A stretch of DNA of 34,394 bases from Lentisphaerota bacterium (GTDB lineage Bacteria > Verrucomicrobiota > Kiritimatiellia > CAIQIC01 > Lenti-01), in assembly GCA_012511885.1 (NCBI GenBank), contig JAAZFE010000110.1:1-34394 (forward strand), given 5' to 3'. The number at the start of each line of letters is the position of its first letter. Within the stretch, counting starts at the first letter, position 1. Below are positions 15,421 through 23,980 of this stretch, piece by piece. The notes below the pieces were generated by a model, which worked only from the letters and a program-made list of their open reading frames with translations, was not told where the DNA came from and did not search any database. Position numbers and translations under genes: made by a program.

Positions 15421-17205
15421 ATGAAAAAACTCCCGGTTTTGTTGCTGACGTTGCTTGTGTCCCTCCGGTTGGCTGGGGCCGATTCGCCCCCGCTCGGGTC
15501 TTTCCCCACCGCCAGCGGCTCGCTGTTCCGGGTGTGGGCGCCCTTCGCCAAATCGGCCGCCGTGGCCGGCGAGTTCTCGGACTGGCAGCCGCGCGACATG
15601 GACGCCATGGACACGGACGGCATCTGGAGTCTTTTTCTCCCCGAGGCCCGCGAAGGGCAGATGTACAAGTTCATCTTTAACGGCGACAACTGGAAACGTG
15701 ATCCGCGCTCGCGGCAGGTGGAACACTCCGACGGCAATTCCATCCTGTATGACCCCGCGGCCTTTGACTGGGGCGCGGTCCGCCCGCCCGAGATGCCGCG
15801 CGAGGATCTGGTGCTCTATCAACTGCATGTGGGCACATTTGCCGGTTGCGCGCCTCCGGCCACGTTCGACGACGCGATCAGTCGCCTCGATTATCTGAGC
15901 GGCCTGGGAATCACCGGCATTCAACTGATGCCGGTCAACGAGTTCCCGGGCGGGCTGAGCTGGGGGTACAATCCCGCCGACCTTTTCGCCATTGAAAGCG
16001 ACTACGGCGGGCCCGACGCCCTCAAGCGGTTCGTGCGCGCCGCCCACGCCCGCGGCATGGTTGTGCTGGCCGATATCGTCCATAACCACTATGGCCCCAC
16101 GGACCTCGACCTGTGGCGTTTCGATGGCTGGCACGAACAGGACTTCGGCGGCATCTACTTCTATTGCGACAGCCGAATCCATACTCCCTGGGGCTCGACC
16201 CGCCCCGATTTCGGTCGGCCCGAGGTGCGCGCGTTCATCCGCGACCAAGTCTTCATGTTCCTCGAAGAATATCGCCTGGACGGCTTCCGCTGGGACTCGG
16301 TTTACAACATCCTCCACAGCGATCACGGCTTCAATCCGCAAGGACGCGACATGTTGCGCGAAATCAATATGGACATGGCCCAGACCCATCCGCACGCGCT
16401 GCGCGTGGCCGAGGACACCGGTTTCGAGCACGACCTCCATTTCCAGGCCCAATGGGACATCGGCCACCGCTGGGCGCTCTTCAACCAACTGTCCACCGCC
16501 CACGATCCCGAGCGCGATATGCACACGATTGCCGGCACCCTGACCGACTGGCCCGGATTCCAGCGCGTCATCTTTACCGAGGCGCATGACTATGTGGCCC
16601 ACATGAACGACCAGCGCAGCCGCGTGCCCTCCATGATTCATCCCGACGAACCCGAAAGCATCTGGGCGCGCAAGCGGGCCCTGCTCGGCGCCGCCATGAT
16701 CTTCACCACGCCGGGCATCCCCATGATTTTTCAGGGACAGGAGATGCTGGAAACGCAGGCCTTCCACGACGACACGCCCCTGCGCTGGGAACGCGCGCAG
16801 TCCCACGCTGGAACGGTGCGGGCCTACACCGATCTGATTCGTTTGCGGCGCAATCTTGACGAAACCACCCCCGGGCTGCGCGGCGACCAGGTGCGCGTGG
16901 ACCTGCTCGACAACGAGCGCAAGCTGATCGCCTTCTCCCGCTGGCAAAGCGACCGCCCGGACGAACCGACCTTCGTCGTGGCCAATTTTTCCGCCGTGGA
17001 CTATGCGGAGGACGCTCCCGTCATCCCGTTCCCGGCCCCCGGGTTGTGGCAACGACGCTTCAACAGCGACTCCACAGCCTATGCCGAGGATTTCGGCAAT
17101 CTGGGCCCCGAGAGCGTGGTCATCCAAGCCGACACTCCCGCCGCGCCCGTCCCCATGGGCCGCTACAGCCTGCAAATCTTCTCCAAACTTCCCCCGGCTG
17201 AATAA
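15421..17205 (+). CDS. Secreted GH13 family alpha-glucan-acting enzyme (branching enzyme/trehalohydrolase-like)
   Basis: Signal peptide MKKLPVLLLTLLVSLRLAGA; E-set/CBM48-like N-terminus; LADIVHNHYG, GFRWDSVYNIL, RVAEDTGF, FTEAHDYVAH GH13 motifs. Confidence 0.9.
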   Translation: MKKLPVLLLTLLVSLRLAGADSPPLGSFPTASGSLFRVWAPFAKSAAVAGEFSDWQPRDMDAMDTDGIWSLFLPEAREGQMYKFIFNGDNWKRDPRSRQVEHSDGNSILYDPAAFDWGAVRPPEMPREDLVLYQLHVGTFAGCAPPATFDDAISRLDYLSGLGITGIQLMPVNEFPGGLSWGYNPADLFAIESDYGGPDALKRFVRAAHARGMVVLADIVHNHYGPTDLDLWRFDGWHEQDFGGIYFYCDSRIHTPWGSTRPDFGRPEVRAFIRDQVFMFLEEYRLDGFRWDSVYNILHSDHGFNPQGRDMLREINMDMAQTHPHALRVAEDTGFEHDLHFQAQWDIGHRWALFNQLSTAHDPERDMHTIAGTLTDWPGFQRVIFTEAHDYVAHMNDQRSRVPSMIHPDEPESIWARKRALLGAAMIFTTPGIPMIFQGQEMLETQAFHDDTPLRWERAQSHAGTVRAYTDLIRLRRNLDETTPGLRGDQVRVDLLDNERKLIAFSRWQSDRPDEPTFVVANFSAVDYAEDAPVIPFPAPGLWQRRFNSDSTAYAEDFGNLGPESVVIQADTPAAPVPMGRYSLQIFSKLPPAE

Positions 17206-17226
17206 GCGGTAGCTGCTCTCCCCCTG

Positions 17227-17435
17227 AGGACTCGACTCTCGACACCCGACTCGCGACTCTCAAAAAGCGCCGTTTTTGACGCATTGGGGACGTTTTTGGG
17301 CAATTTGGGACCGTTTTTGGCCATTTGGGGCGTTTTTGGCCCGTTTTGGCCTTTTCAGCCGTTACCGGCAGTTGCCGACAAACCCCGTCTCGATCTGTCC
17401 GATCAGTCGGATCCGTCTGATCTGTCTGATCTTTT
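17227..17435. repeat. Composite intergenic element III: GACTCTC repeats + phased T-tracts + 9-bp GATC array
   Basis: Main T-tracts at 17273,17293,17314,17333 alternating with TTGGG half-steps at 17285,17304,17324; GATC at 17392,17401,17410,17419,17428. Confidence 0.85.
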
Positions 17436-17502
17436 TACCTTGCCCCTTGCACCAGCCAGCGGTAGCTGGCGTGTCTCCAGTCTGGTCTGTGCGGCGGGGG
17501 CT

Positions 17503-18183
17503 TCAGGCCAGAAGGCCGTCGCGCAACTCGACATGCCGTCGGCAATAGCCGGCCAGCGCCTCGTTGTGGGTCACGATGATCAGGGTGAGTCCCTCGCCAG
17601 CGGCCAGCTCGAAGAGATAGCGCAGGACATCCTCGCCGGTTTTGGAGTCGAGGTTGCCGGTGGGCTCGTCGGCCAGAAGCAGCTCGGGCGCGTTCATCAG
17701 GGCGCGGGCCAGCGCCGCGCGCTGCTGTTCGCCACCGGACAGCTCGTTGGGCCGGTGCGGGGCGCGTTCGGCCAGCCCCACCCGATCGAGGAGCATGGCG
17801 GCCCGCTCGCGCAGGCGCTTGCCGTGTAAAAACGCGCCGTGGGCGCTCAGCCCGGGCAGGAGCACGTTCTCGAGCACGGTCAATTCCGGCAGCAGGTGAT
17901 AGGCCTGGAACACAAATCCGATGTTGCGCGCGCGCAGCGCGCTGCGCTCGCGGTCCCGCGCGGCATAGAGGTCGCGTCCGCGGTAGAGGACGCGTCCGGC
18001 GGTGGGCCGGTCCAGGCCGCCCATGATCTGCAGCAGGGTGCTCTTGCCCGCGCCGCTCATGCCGGTGATGGCCAGCGATTCGCCCGCGGCCACGCGCAGG
18101 GAAACGCCGCGCAGCACCTCGATCCGGCGCGAACCCATCGGGAACGAGCGGTGGACCTCCACAACGTCCAGCAGATCAGTCAT
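17503..18183 (-). CDS. lolD: Lipoprotein-releasing ABC transporter ATP-binding protein
   Basis: Walker [46 protein letters not shown]; overlaps the LolC/E gene. Confidence 0.93.
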   Translation of the reverse strand: MTDLLDVVEVHRSFPMGSRRIEVLRGVSLRVAAGESLAITGMSGAGKSTLLQIMGGLDRPTAGRVLYRGRDLYAARDRERSALRARNIGFVFQAYHLLPELTVLENVLLPGLSAHGAFLHGKRLRERAAMLLDRVGLAERAPHRPNELSGGEQQRAALARALMNAPELLLADEPTGNLDSKTGEDVLRYLFELAAGEGLTLIIVTHNEALAGYCRRHVELRDGLLA

Positions 18184-19405
18184 AGCGCAATGCCTTTACG
18201 GGATCCAGCCGCGCCGCCTGCCAGGCGGGGATCACGGCCGCCAGCGTGCAAATCACCAGCACCGACACCGCGACCAGGGCCACGTCGGCCGCCACGGTGC
18301 GCGAGGGCAGCTCGGCAAGGTGGTACAGCTCTTCGGGCAGCAGTTTCATCTCGAAGCGGTTGTCGAGAAAACGCAGCAGGTGGTTGCGATATTTGAGCAC
18401 CACCAGGCCGGTCGCAATGCCCAGGGTGGTGCCCAGGACCCCCTCGACCCACCCCTGCCAGAAAAAGACCCGCATGATCGATCCGGCGGAAAAACCCAGC
18501 GAGCGCAACAGGCCGATCTCGCGCGTTTTCTGCACCGTGACGGTGATCAGCGTGTTGGTAATGCCGAAGGCGGCCACGATCGTGATGAAGATCAGCAGAA
18601 AGAACATCATGTTCTTTTCCACCCGCAGGGCGGCGAACAACTGACGGTTTTGCTCCATCCAAGTGGTCACCCGCGCGCGGTGGCCGAGAAGCTCGCGCAG
18701 GCTGCCGGCCACGCTGCCCGCCGCGTAGGGATCGTCGGTCATGACTTGGATGGCCTCAAACGCGGCGCCGCCGCAAAACTCGCGCGCGTCCCAAAGCGAA
18801 CCGATCACATAGCCGGCGTCGAACTCCCACATGCCCATCTCGAAAATGCCCGCCACGGTCATCTCGGTGGGCAGCATGATCTCGTCCTCGCTCAGGAAAG
18901 TGGCCGGCGAATAAACCGTCAGGGTGTCGCCCACCCCCACCCCGAGACGGTCGGCCAGATTCCGCCCGAGCAAAACGGAATGGTCCTCGACGCTGAACTC
19001 GCCCTCGAGCAGGTTGTCGGCCAGCCGGCTGACCCGCCCCTCGCGCTCCGGATCAATGCCGCGCAGCAACGGGGTTTCGATCTGTCCGCCGGGCTTCTGG
19101 ATAAAGACGAGGCTTTGCAGAAAGGGCGCGGCGCCCTTCACGCCCGGCGCCGATTCGATCAGCTCGCATAGCTCGTCCTCGTTGTCGTCCAGACCGCCGG
19201 ACACGGCGACCGTGAGATGGGCGTTGAAGTCCAGAATCTTGGTGCGCCACATATCGTCGAAACCGGTCATGACCGAGAGCACGATGATGAGCACGGCCAC
19301 GCCCAGCAGCACGCCCAGCACGGACAGCACCGTCACCACCGAGAGGAATGTCCTCTTGGGCTTGAGGTACTTCAGCGCCAGGAAAAGGGAGAATGGCAGG
19401 GTCAT
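18176..19405 (-). CDS. Lipoprotein-releasing system permease (LolC/LolE family)
   Basis: N-terminal PFSLFLALKYLKPKRTFLSVVTVLSVLGVLLGVAVLIIVLSVMTGF; FtsX-like C-terminus ITVTVQKTREIGLLRSLGFS. Confidence 0.93.
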   Translation of the reverse strand: MTLPFSLFLALKYLKPKRTFLSVVTVLSVLGVLLGVAVLIIVLSVMTGFDDMWRTKILDFNAHLTVAVSGGLDDNEDELCELIESAPGVKGAAPFLQSLVFIQKPGGQIETPLLRGIDPEREGRVSRLADNLLEGEFSVEDHSVLLGRNLADRLGVGVGDTLTVYSPATFLSEDEIMLPTEMTVAGIFEMGMWEFDAGYVIGSLWDAREFCGGAAFEAIQVMTDDPYAAGSVAGSLRELLGHRARVTTWMEQNRQLFAALRVEKNMMFFLLIFITIVAAFGITNTLITVTVQKTREIGLLRSLGFSAGSIMRVFFWQGWVEGVLGTTLGIATGLVVLKYRNHLLRFLDNRFEMKLLPEELYHLAELPSRTVAADVALVAVSVLVICTLAAVIPAWQAARLDPVKALRYD

Positions 19406-20874
19406 TCTGCGGGGGGCTCCTCGGGACGCGGCTGGCGGATTTTCATTTGAGGAAAGAGCATGACTTCGCGCACACTTTCCTCGCCGGTCAGAATCATCAC
19501 AAGGCGGTCAATACCGATGCCCATGCCGCCGGCGGGCGGCATGCCGTGTTCGAGGGACCGCAGGAATTCTTCGTCCAGCTTGCCGGCGTCGCCGCCGGAC
19601 TGCTCGAGCAGGCGCGCGCGCTGGTCGAGGGGATCGTTCAGCTCGGTGTAGCCCGGGGCCAGCTCGCGCCCGCGCACGACCAGCTCGAACACATCCACCA
19701 GGACGGGATCGTCCTCGCAGCGCTTGGCCAGCGGCACCAGCTCGGCGGGCAGCCGGGTCACAAAGGTGGGTTGCCAGAGCGTCCGCTCGATCAGCTTGTC
19801 ATAGACCTCGTGAGTGATCTGCGCGTGGGTCATGTCGTCGGGGATGTCGAGCTCTTTGCCGCGGGCCCAGTCGCGTACGGCCTCGAGCGGGCGCTCGAAC
19901 CAGTCCCGGTCGGCGTGTTCGCGCAGCAGGTCGTGATAGGTCACAACGCGCCAGGGGGGGGTGAGGTCCACCGGCTCCTGGTCCTCCCGGCCCACCCGGC
20001 AGGTGCCGAACAGCTCGAGCGCCGCGCCGCTGATCAATTCCTCGATCAGCTTCATCATGCCGCGCACATCGGCATAGGCCTCGTAAATTTCCAGCGCGGT
20101 AAACTCCGGATTGTGCGAGCGGTCGAGGCCCTCGTTGCGGAAGTTTTTGCCCAGCTCGAACACCTTGTCGTAGCCGCCAACCATCAGGCGCTTGAGATAG
20201 AGTTCGGGCGCGATGCGCAGGAACATGGACTGCCCCAACGCGTTGTAGTAGGTCTGAAACGGCTCGGCAATCGCCCCGCCGGCCAGCGACTGCAGCACCG
20301 GGGTTTCCACCTCGAAATAGCCCCGCGCCTCGAGCTCGCGGCGCAGATAGGAAAGCAGGCGACTGCGCGTGTCGAACACCCGGCGCACATGCGGATTGGC
20401 AATCAGGTCCAGACAGCGCTGCCGATAGCGCAGCTCGGTGTCCTGGAGACCGTGCCATTTTTCGGGCAGCGGATGCAGCGATTTCGCCAGCAGCTCCCAG
20501 CGCTGCACCTTGATGGACGGCTCCCCGGTGCGGGTGGTGAACAGTTCGCCTTCCACGCCGATAAAATCGCCCAGGTCCACCGCCTTGAACGCGGCAAACG
20601 ATTCGTCGCCCAGCGCGTTTTTCTGCAGATAGATTTGGAACTTGCCGGTGCCGTCCTGCAGGTGAGCAAACGAGCTTTTGCCCATTTCGCGGATTTGCAC
20701 CACGCGGCCCGCCGCCCGCACGGAGCGGCCCTCGGCAAACTCCGCGCGGATGGTTTCGAGCGATCCCGTCCGCTCGAAAGCCCGGCCATAGGGACGATGC
20801 CCGGCCGCCTTCAAGGTCTCCAGATTGGCCAGCCGCTGCTGGCGAAACTCCATTTGATGCGCGCTCAATTCCAT
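19402..20874 (-). CDS. lysS: Lysyl-tRNA synthetase, class II
   Basis: GRVVQIREMGKSSFAHLQDGTGKFQIYLQ; FELGKNFRNEGLDRSHNPEFTALEIYEAYAD; PPAGGMGIGIDRLVMILTG. Confidence 0.97.
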   Translation of the reverse strand: MELSAHQMEFRQQRLANLETLKAAGHRPYGRAFERTGSLETIRAEFAEGRSVRAAGRVVQIREMGKSSFAHLQDGTGKFQIYLQKNALGDESFAAFKAVDLGDFIGVEGELFTTRTGEPSIKVQRWELLAKSLHPLPEKWHGLQDTELRYRQRCLDLIANPHVRRVFDTRSRLLSYLRRELEARGYFEVETPVLQSLAGGAIAEPFQTYYNALGQSMFLRIAPELYLKRLMVGGYDKVFELGKNFRNEGLDRSHNPEFTALEIYEAYADVRGMMKLIEELISGAALELFGTCRVGREDQEPVDLTPPWRVVTYHDLLREHADRDWFERPLEAVRDWARGKELDIPDDMTHAQITHEVYDKLIERTLWQPTFVTRLPAELVPLAKRCEDDPVLVDVFELVVRGRELAPGYTELNDPLDQRARLLEQSGGDAGKLDEEFLRSLEHGMPPAGGMGIGIDRLVMILTGEESVREVMLFPQMKIRQPRPEEPPAE

Positions 20875-20984
20875 GGAACATCCTTGCGTTGAAAAACGCG
20901 CCCACCCTACCCCGCCTGCCCCTGAAAAATCAATCACCATCCCGTCTTTTCTCGACGCCCCGGCTTTGCTAGGGTTCGGTTTTC

Positions 20985-21911
20985 ATGTCGGCAGACCCCT
21001 CCAACTTGTCCACGCCCGCCGTACTGGCCATCGGCCATTTCGACGGGGTGCATCTTGGCCACCAGGCCATCTTCCGGACGGCGCTCGCGGCGGCCAGGGA
21101 ACATGGCGGCACAGCCGGCTGCCTGACCTTCTCGCCCCACGCGGCCGTGGTGCTTGCTCCGGAGCAGGCCCCCCTGCTGCTGGCCACCCCCGCCCAGAAC
21201 CGGGCGTACATTGAAGCCTGCGGTATCGCCTCGATCCATGTCCTCCATTTCACCCGCGAGCTGGCCGCGCTCGAGCCCGCCGGCTTTATCAACATGCTGC
21301 GCGAGCGGTTCGTCAACCTGCGCGAAATCACTGTCGGCAGCGACTTCACCTTTGGGCGGAACCGCGCGGGCAACGCGGATACCCTGCCCGGGCTGGCTCG
21401 AGCCGCGGGTCTGACCGCCCGCATCCTGCCGCATGTGGCGGTGGATGGCGCGCCCGTTTCGAGCACCCGCATCCGGGCCGCTGTGGGGCGCGGCGACATG
21501 ATCGCGGCGCGCACCATGCTGGGGCGCTCCTTCGCGCTGGCTGGCAAGATCATCCGCGGGCAGGCCGTCGCCCGTACCCTCGGCTTTCCCACCGCCAACC
21601 TCGCGCCGCACCTCCCGATACGTCCGGCTCCGGGAGTCTATGCCGCCCGCCTGATCCTGCCCGATGGCGCCTACCCCGGCGCGTCGTTCATTCCGGATAC
21701 GGCCGATCCGCGCCAGGCCCACTTTGGCGACATCGTCGAAATCCATGTGCCCGGCTTCGAGCGCGATCTCTACGGACAGGAGGTCGAGATCTCCTTCACG
21801 GCGCGCCTGCGCGCTCATCAGGTGTTCGCCGACTCCGCCGCCGCCATCGCGCAAATCGGCGAGGATGTCCGCCAGGCCCTAGCCGCCGACGCCCAGCTTG
21901 CCGCGGATTGA
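20985..21911 (+). CDS. ribF: Bifunctional riboflavin kinase/FAD synthetase
   Basis: LAIGHFDGVHLGHQAIF; SSTRIRAAVGRGDMIAARTMLGRSF; RTLGFPTANLAP. Confidence 0.96.
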   Translation: MSADPSNLSTPAVLAIGHFDGVHLGHQAIFRTALAAAREHGGTAGCLTFSPHAAVVLAPEQAPLLLATPAQNRAYIEACGIASIHVLHFTRELAALEPAGFINMLRERFVNLREITVGSDFTFGRNRAGNADTLPGLARAAGLTARILPHVAVDGAPVSSTRIRAAVGRGDMIAARTMLGRSFALAGKIIRGQAVARTLGFPTANLAPHLPIRPAPGVYAARLILPDGAYPGASFIPDTADPRQAHFGDIVEIHVPGFERDLYGQEVEISFTARLRAHQVFADSAAAIAQIGEDVRQALAADAQLAAD

Positions 21912-22018
21912 ACGGCCAACGCTCCGCGCCAGCGCACCGGGGCAATTTCATTTTTCCGCGCTTGTCAAACCCGCCGTCAGGTCCCATCATTGGTCATGTC
22001 AAGGAACGAGGTGCCGCC

Positions 22019-22858
22019 ATGATCAAAAACATACTCTTTGGTGCGGACGGTTCGGCGCACGGCCATATTGCCCGGGACTACGCCATGGATCTGGCCCTGC
22101 GTCTGGATGCCCAGCTGGCCGCGGTTCACGTGGTGGATTCGCGCATGCTGGATGTCCCGCTCATCGCGCCCCAGTCCGGCGTACTGGCCTGGAATCCGCG
22201 CGTCTTCGACGGCCTGCAGGAAACCCTGCGCGCGCGCGGCGAGGAGATTCTGACCGAATCCCGTGAACGCGCCAAGGAAGCGGGCATCAGCCTGACCACC
22301 TTCCTCGAGTTCGGCCCCCCCGCGCAGGTCCTGCTGGACATCCAGGCCAAGACCGAACTGCTCGTTCTGGGGCGGCAGGGCAACTACACCGGTTCGAGTC
22401 CCGAGTTCACGGGTTCGACCATGGGGCGTGTCATCCGCCGCGCGAGCCGCCCCTGCCTGATCACGCCGGACCGTTTCGAGCCTGTCAGCCGGATCATGGT
22501 CAGCACCGACGGCTCCCCCACCGCCACCCGCGCGCTGCACGAGGCCGTCGAGCTGGCCAACGGTCTCAAGACGCCGCTGATCATTCTGGCGGTGGCCGAA
22601 CGCGGCGACGAGCTGGATCAGGCGCAAAAGAACGCGGTCGAAGCGCACAGCCTGGCCCGCGCGCACGAATGCGCCGCCGCCACCCTGACCGCGGTCGGCC
22701 CGCCCGGCCCGCTGCTGCTCGAGAAGGCGGCCGAAACCGGTTGCGACCTGATCGCTCTCGGCTCGCACGGCCACGGCTGGATCGTGAGCCGCCTGATGGG
22801 CAGCGTGGCGGCGCACGTCATCTGTCGCGCCACCATCCCGGTTCTCCTGGTGCATTGA
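22019..22858 (+). CDS. Universal stress protein with two tandem Usp domains
   Basis: MIKNILFGADGSAHGHIARDYAMDLA ... RIMVSTDGSPTATRALHEAVELA ... GCDLIALGSHGHGWIVSRLMGSVAAHVICRATIPVLLVH. Confidence 0.93.
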   Translation: MIKNILFGADGSAHGHIARDYAMDLALRLDAQLAAVHVVDSRMLDVPLIAPQSGVLAWNPRVFDGLQETLRARGEEILTESRERAKEAGISLTTFLEFGPPAQVLLDIQAKTELLVLGRQGNYTGSSPEFTGSTMGRVIRRASRPCLITPDRFEPVSRIMVSTDGSPTATRALHEAVELANGLKTPLIILAVAERGDELDQAQKNAVEAHSLARAHECAAATLTAVGPPGPLLLEKAAETGCDLIALGSHGHGWIVSRLMGSVAAHVICRATIPVLLVH

Positions 22859-22859
22859 C

Positions 22860-23420
22860 ATGCGCAGCCTGCGGCTCATCGCCTGTCTCGCGCTGCTGCC
22901 CGCCGCCGCCGGCTGCCTGGTGCGCTCGGTGCATCCATGGCTGACCGACGACTCGCTCGCGACGGAACCCGCCCTGGCCGGAACCTGGAGCGACAACCAA
23001 CAGCAGCTCACCGCCGTTTTCACCGCGACGAACCAGCGCTACACCGTCGAAACCACCGACCGCGACCAGGTGACGGTGCAGCTTACCGCCGGCCTGCACC
23101 GGATCGGCGACACCCTCCTGCTGCAGGTTGCTCCCGGCGAGCAGAAAAGCTGGAACAACTTCGTGCTTCTCTTCACTCACATCCTCTACAAGGTGCGCCT
23201 CGACGGCGACCGGCTCACGTTGCATCCGCCGGATGTCGAAGTCTTCGGTCGGCTGGCCGCCGAGGCCAATCTGGCGCTGCTGGCCGACAGCTCCGCTTCC
23301 AACGGCTATGTGCTGACCGGCTCCCAGGGGCAGGTGGAGACCTTCCTGTGCGGACATCTGGACACGCCGGGCTTCTTCAAGGAGGAACCGGACTTTACGC
23401 TGCGACGGATCCAGCCCTGA
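22860..23420 (+). CDS. Putative lipoprotein
   Basis: Lipobox LLPAAAGC in MRSLRLIACLALLPAAAGCLVRSVHPW; starts 2 nt after the Usp stop codon. Confidence 0.8.
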   Translation: MRSLRLIACLALLPAAAGCLVRSVHPWLTDDSLATEPALAGTWSDNQQQLTAVFTATNQRYTVETTDRDQVTVQLTAGLHRIGDTLLLQVAPGEQKSWNNFVLLFTHILYKVRLDGDRLTLHPPDVEVFGRLAAEANLALLADSSASNGYVLTGSQGQVETFLCGHLDTPGFFKEEPDFTLRRIQP

Positions 23421-23439
23421 CCGACCGGCACCGCGCGGT

Positions 23440-23979
23440 TCAGGCGCGGGCCGGTTGCAGCAACGCGGCGATGCGCCGGGGCAGGTCGTTGCGGTTGGCG
23501 GCATCCACGACCATCACAGTGAACGGCGTGCCGGTTTCCCGCAGATGGGCCAGCCAGCGTTCCAGCGCCCGCTCCTGAATCACCGCCAGCCAGGGTATCT
23601 CCGCCCGAAACGCGGCCCGCACCCCGGCAACAAAGGACGCGGCGCGCAACTCGATCGGCCCAAGCTCGTCAACCACCACCGGGCGGTCCGCCGCGCCCGC
23701 CTCGAGGCAGGGCAGCGCGGCCGAATGAAAAACGTCCGCGTCCAGCTCGTAGGGCGCTTCGCCTTCCTCCGCGGTGTCGGCCACGCGCCGGGCGATGGCG
23801 ATGGACGCCCCCCCCCAGGGCTCGAGATAAAGCACGGGCGCGCCGCGCTCCGCCCCCCCCCAATGCGTGCGGAAGCCGACGGGCCGCGTCCAGCCCAGCA
23901 GCTCCATCGCGGCGCGGGCCACGGTGCTTTTCCCGCTGCCGATGGGACCGGTCACCACGACATGGGCCGCGGGCGGCAT
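23440..23979 (-). CDS. THEP1-like NTPase / P-loop nucleoside-triphosphatase
   Basis: VVVTGPIGSGKSTVARA Walker A; VVVDELGPIEL Walker B. Confidence 0.75.
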   Translation of the reverse strand: MPPAAHVVVTGPIGSGKSTVARAAMELLGWTRPVGFRTHWGGAERGAPVLYLEPWGGASIAIARRVADTAEEGEAPYELDADVFHSAALPCLEAGAADRPVVVDELGPIELRAASFVAGVRAAFRAEIPWLAVIQERALERWLAHLRETGTPFTVMVVDAANRNDLPRRIAALLQPARA

Positions 23980-23980
23980 C

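Noticed and set aside
15205-17175. 656-aa minus-strand ORF
   Set aside because: Antisense to the clearly coding GH13 gene; its 3' end translates the repeat element (KRPKSAKIGQKWTKNSPNSSKTGRI).
19393-20892. 499-aa plus-strand ORF
   Set aside because: Antisense of lysS; shadow ORF.
21977-23023. 348-aa minus-strand ORF
   Set aside because: Antisense of the universal stress protein; shadow ORF.
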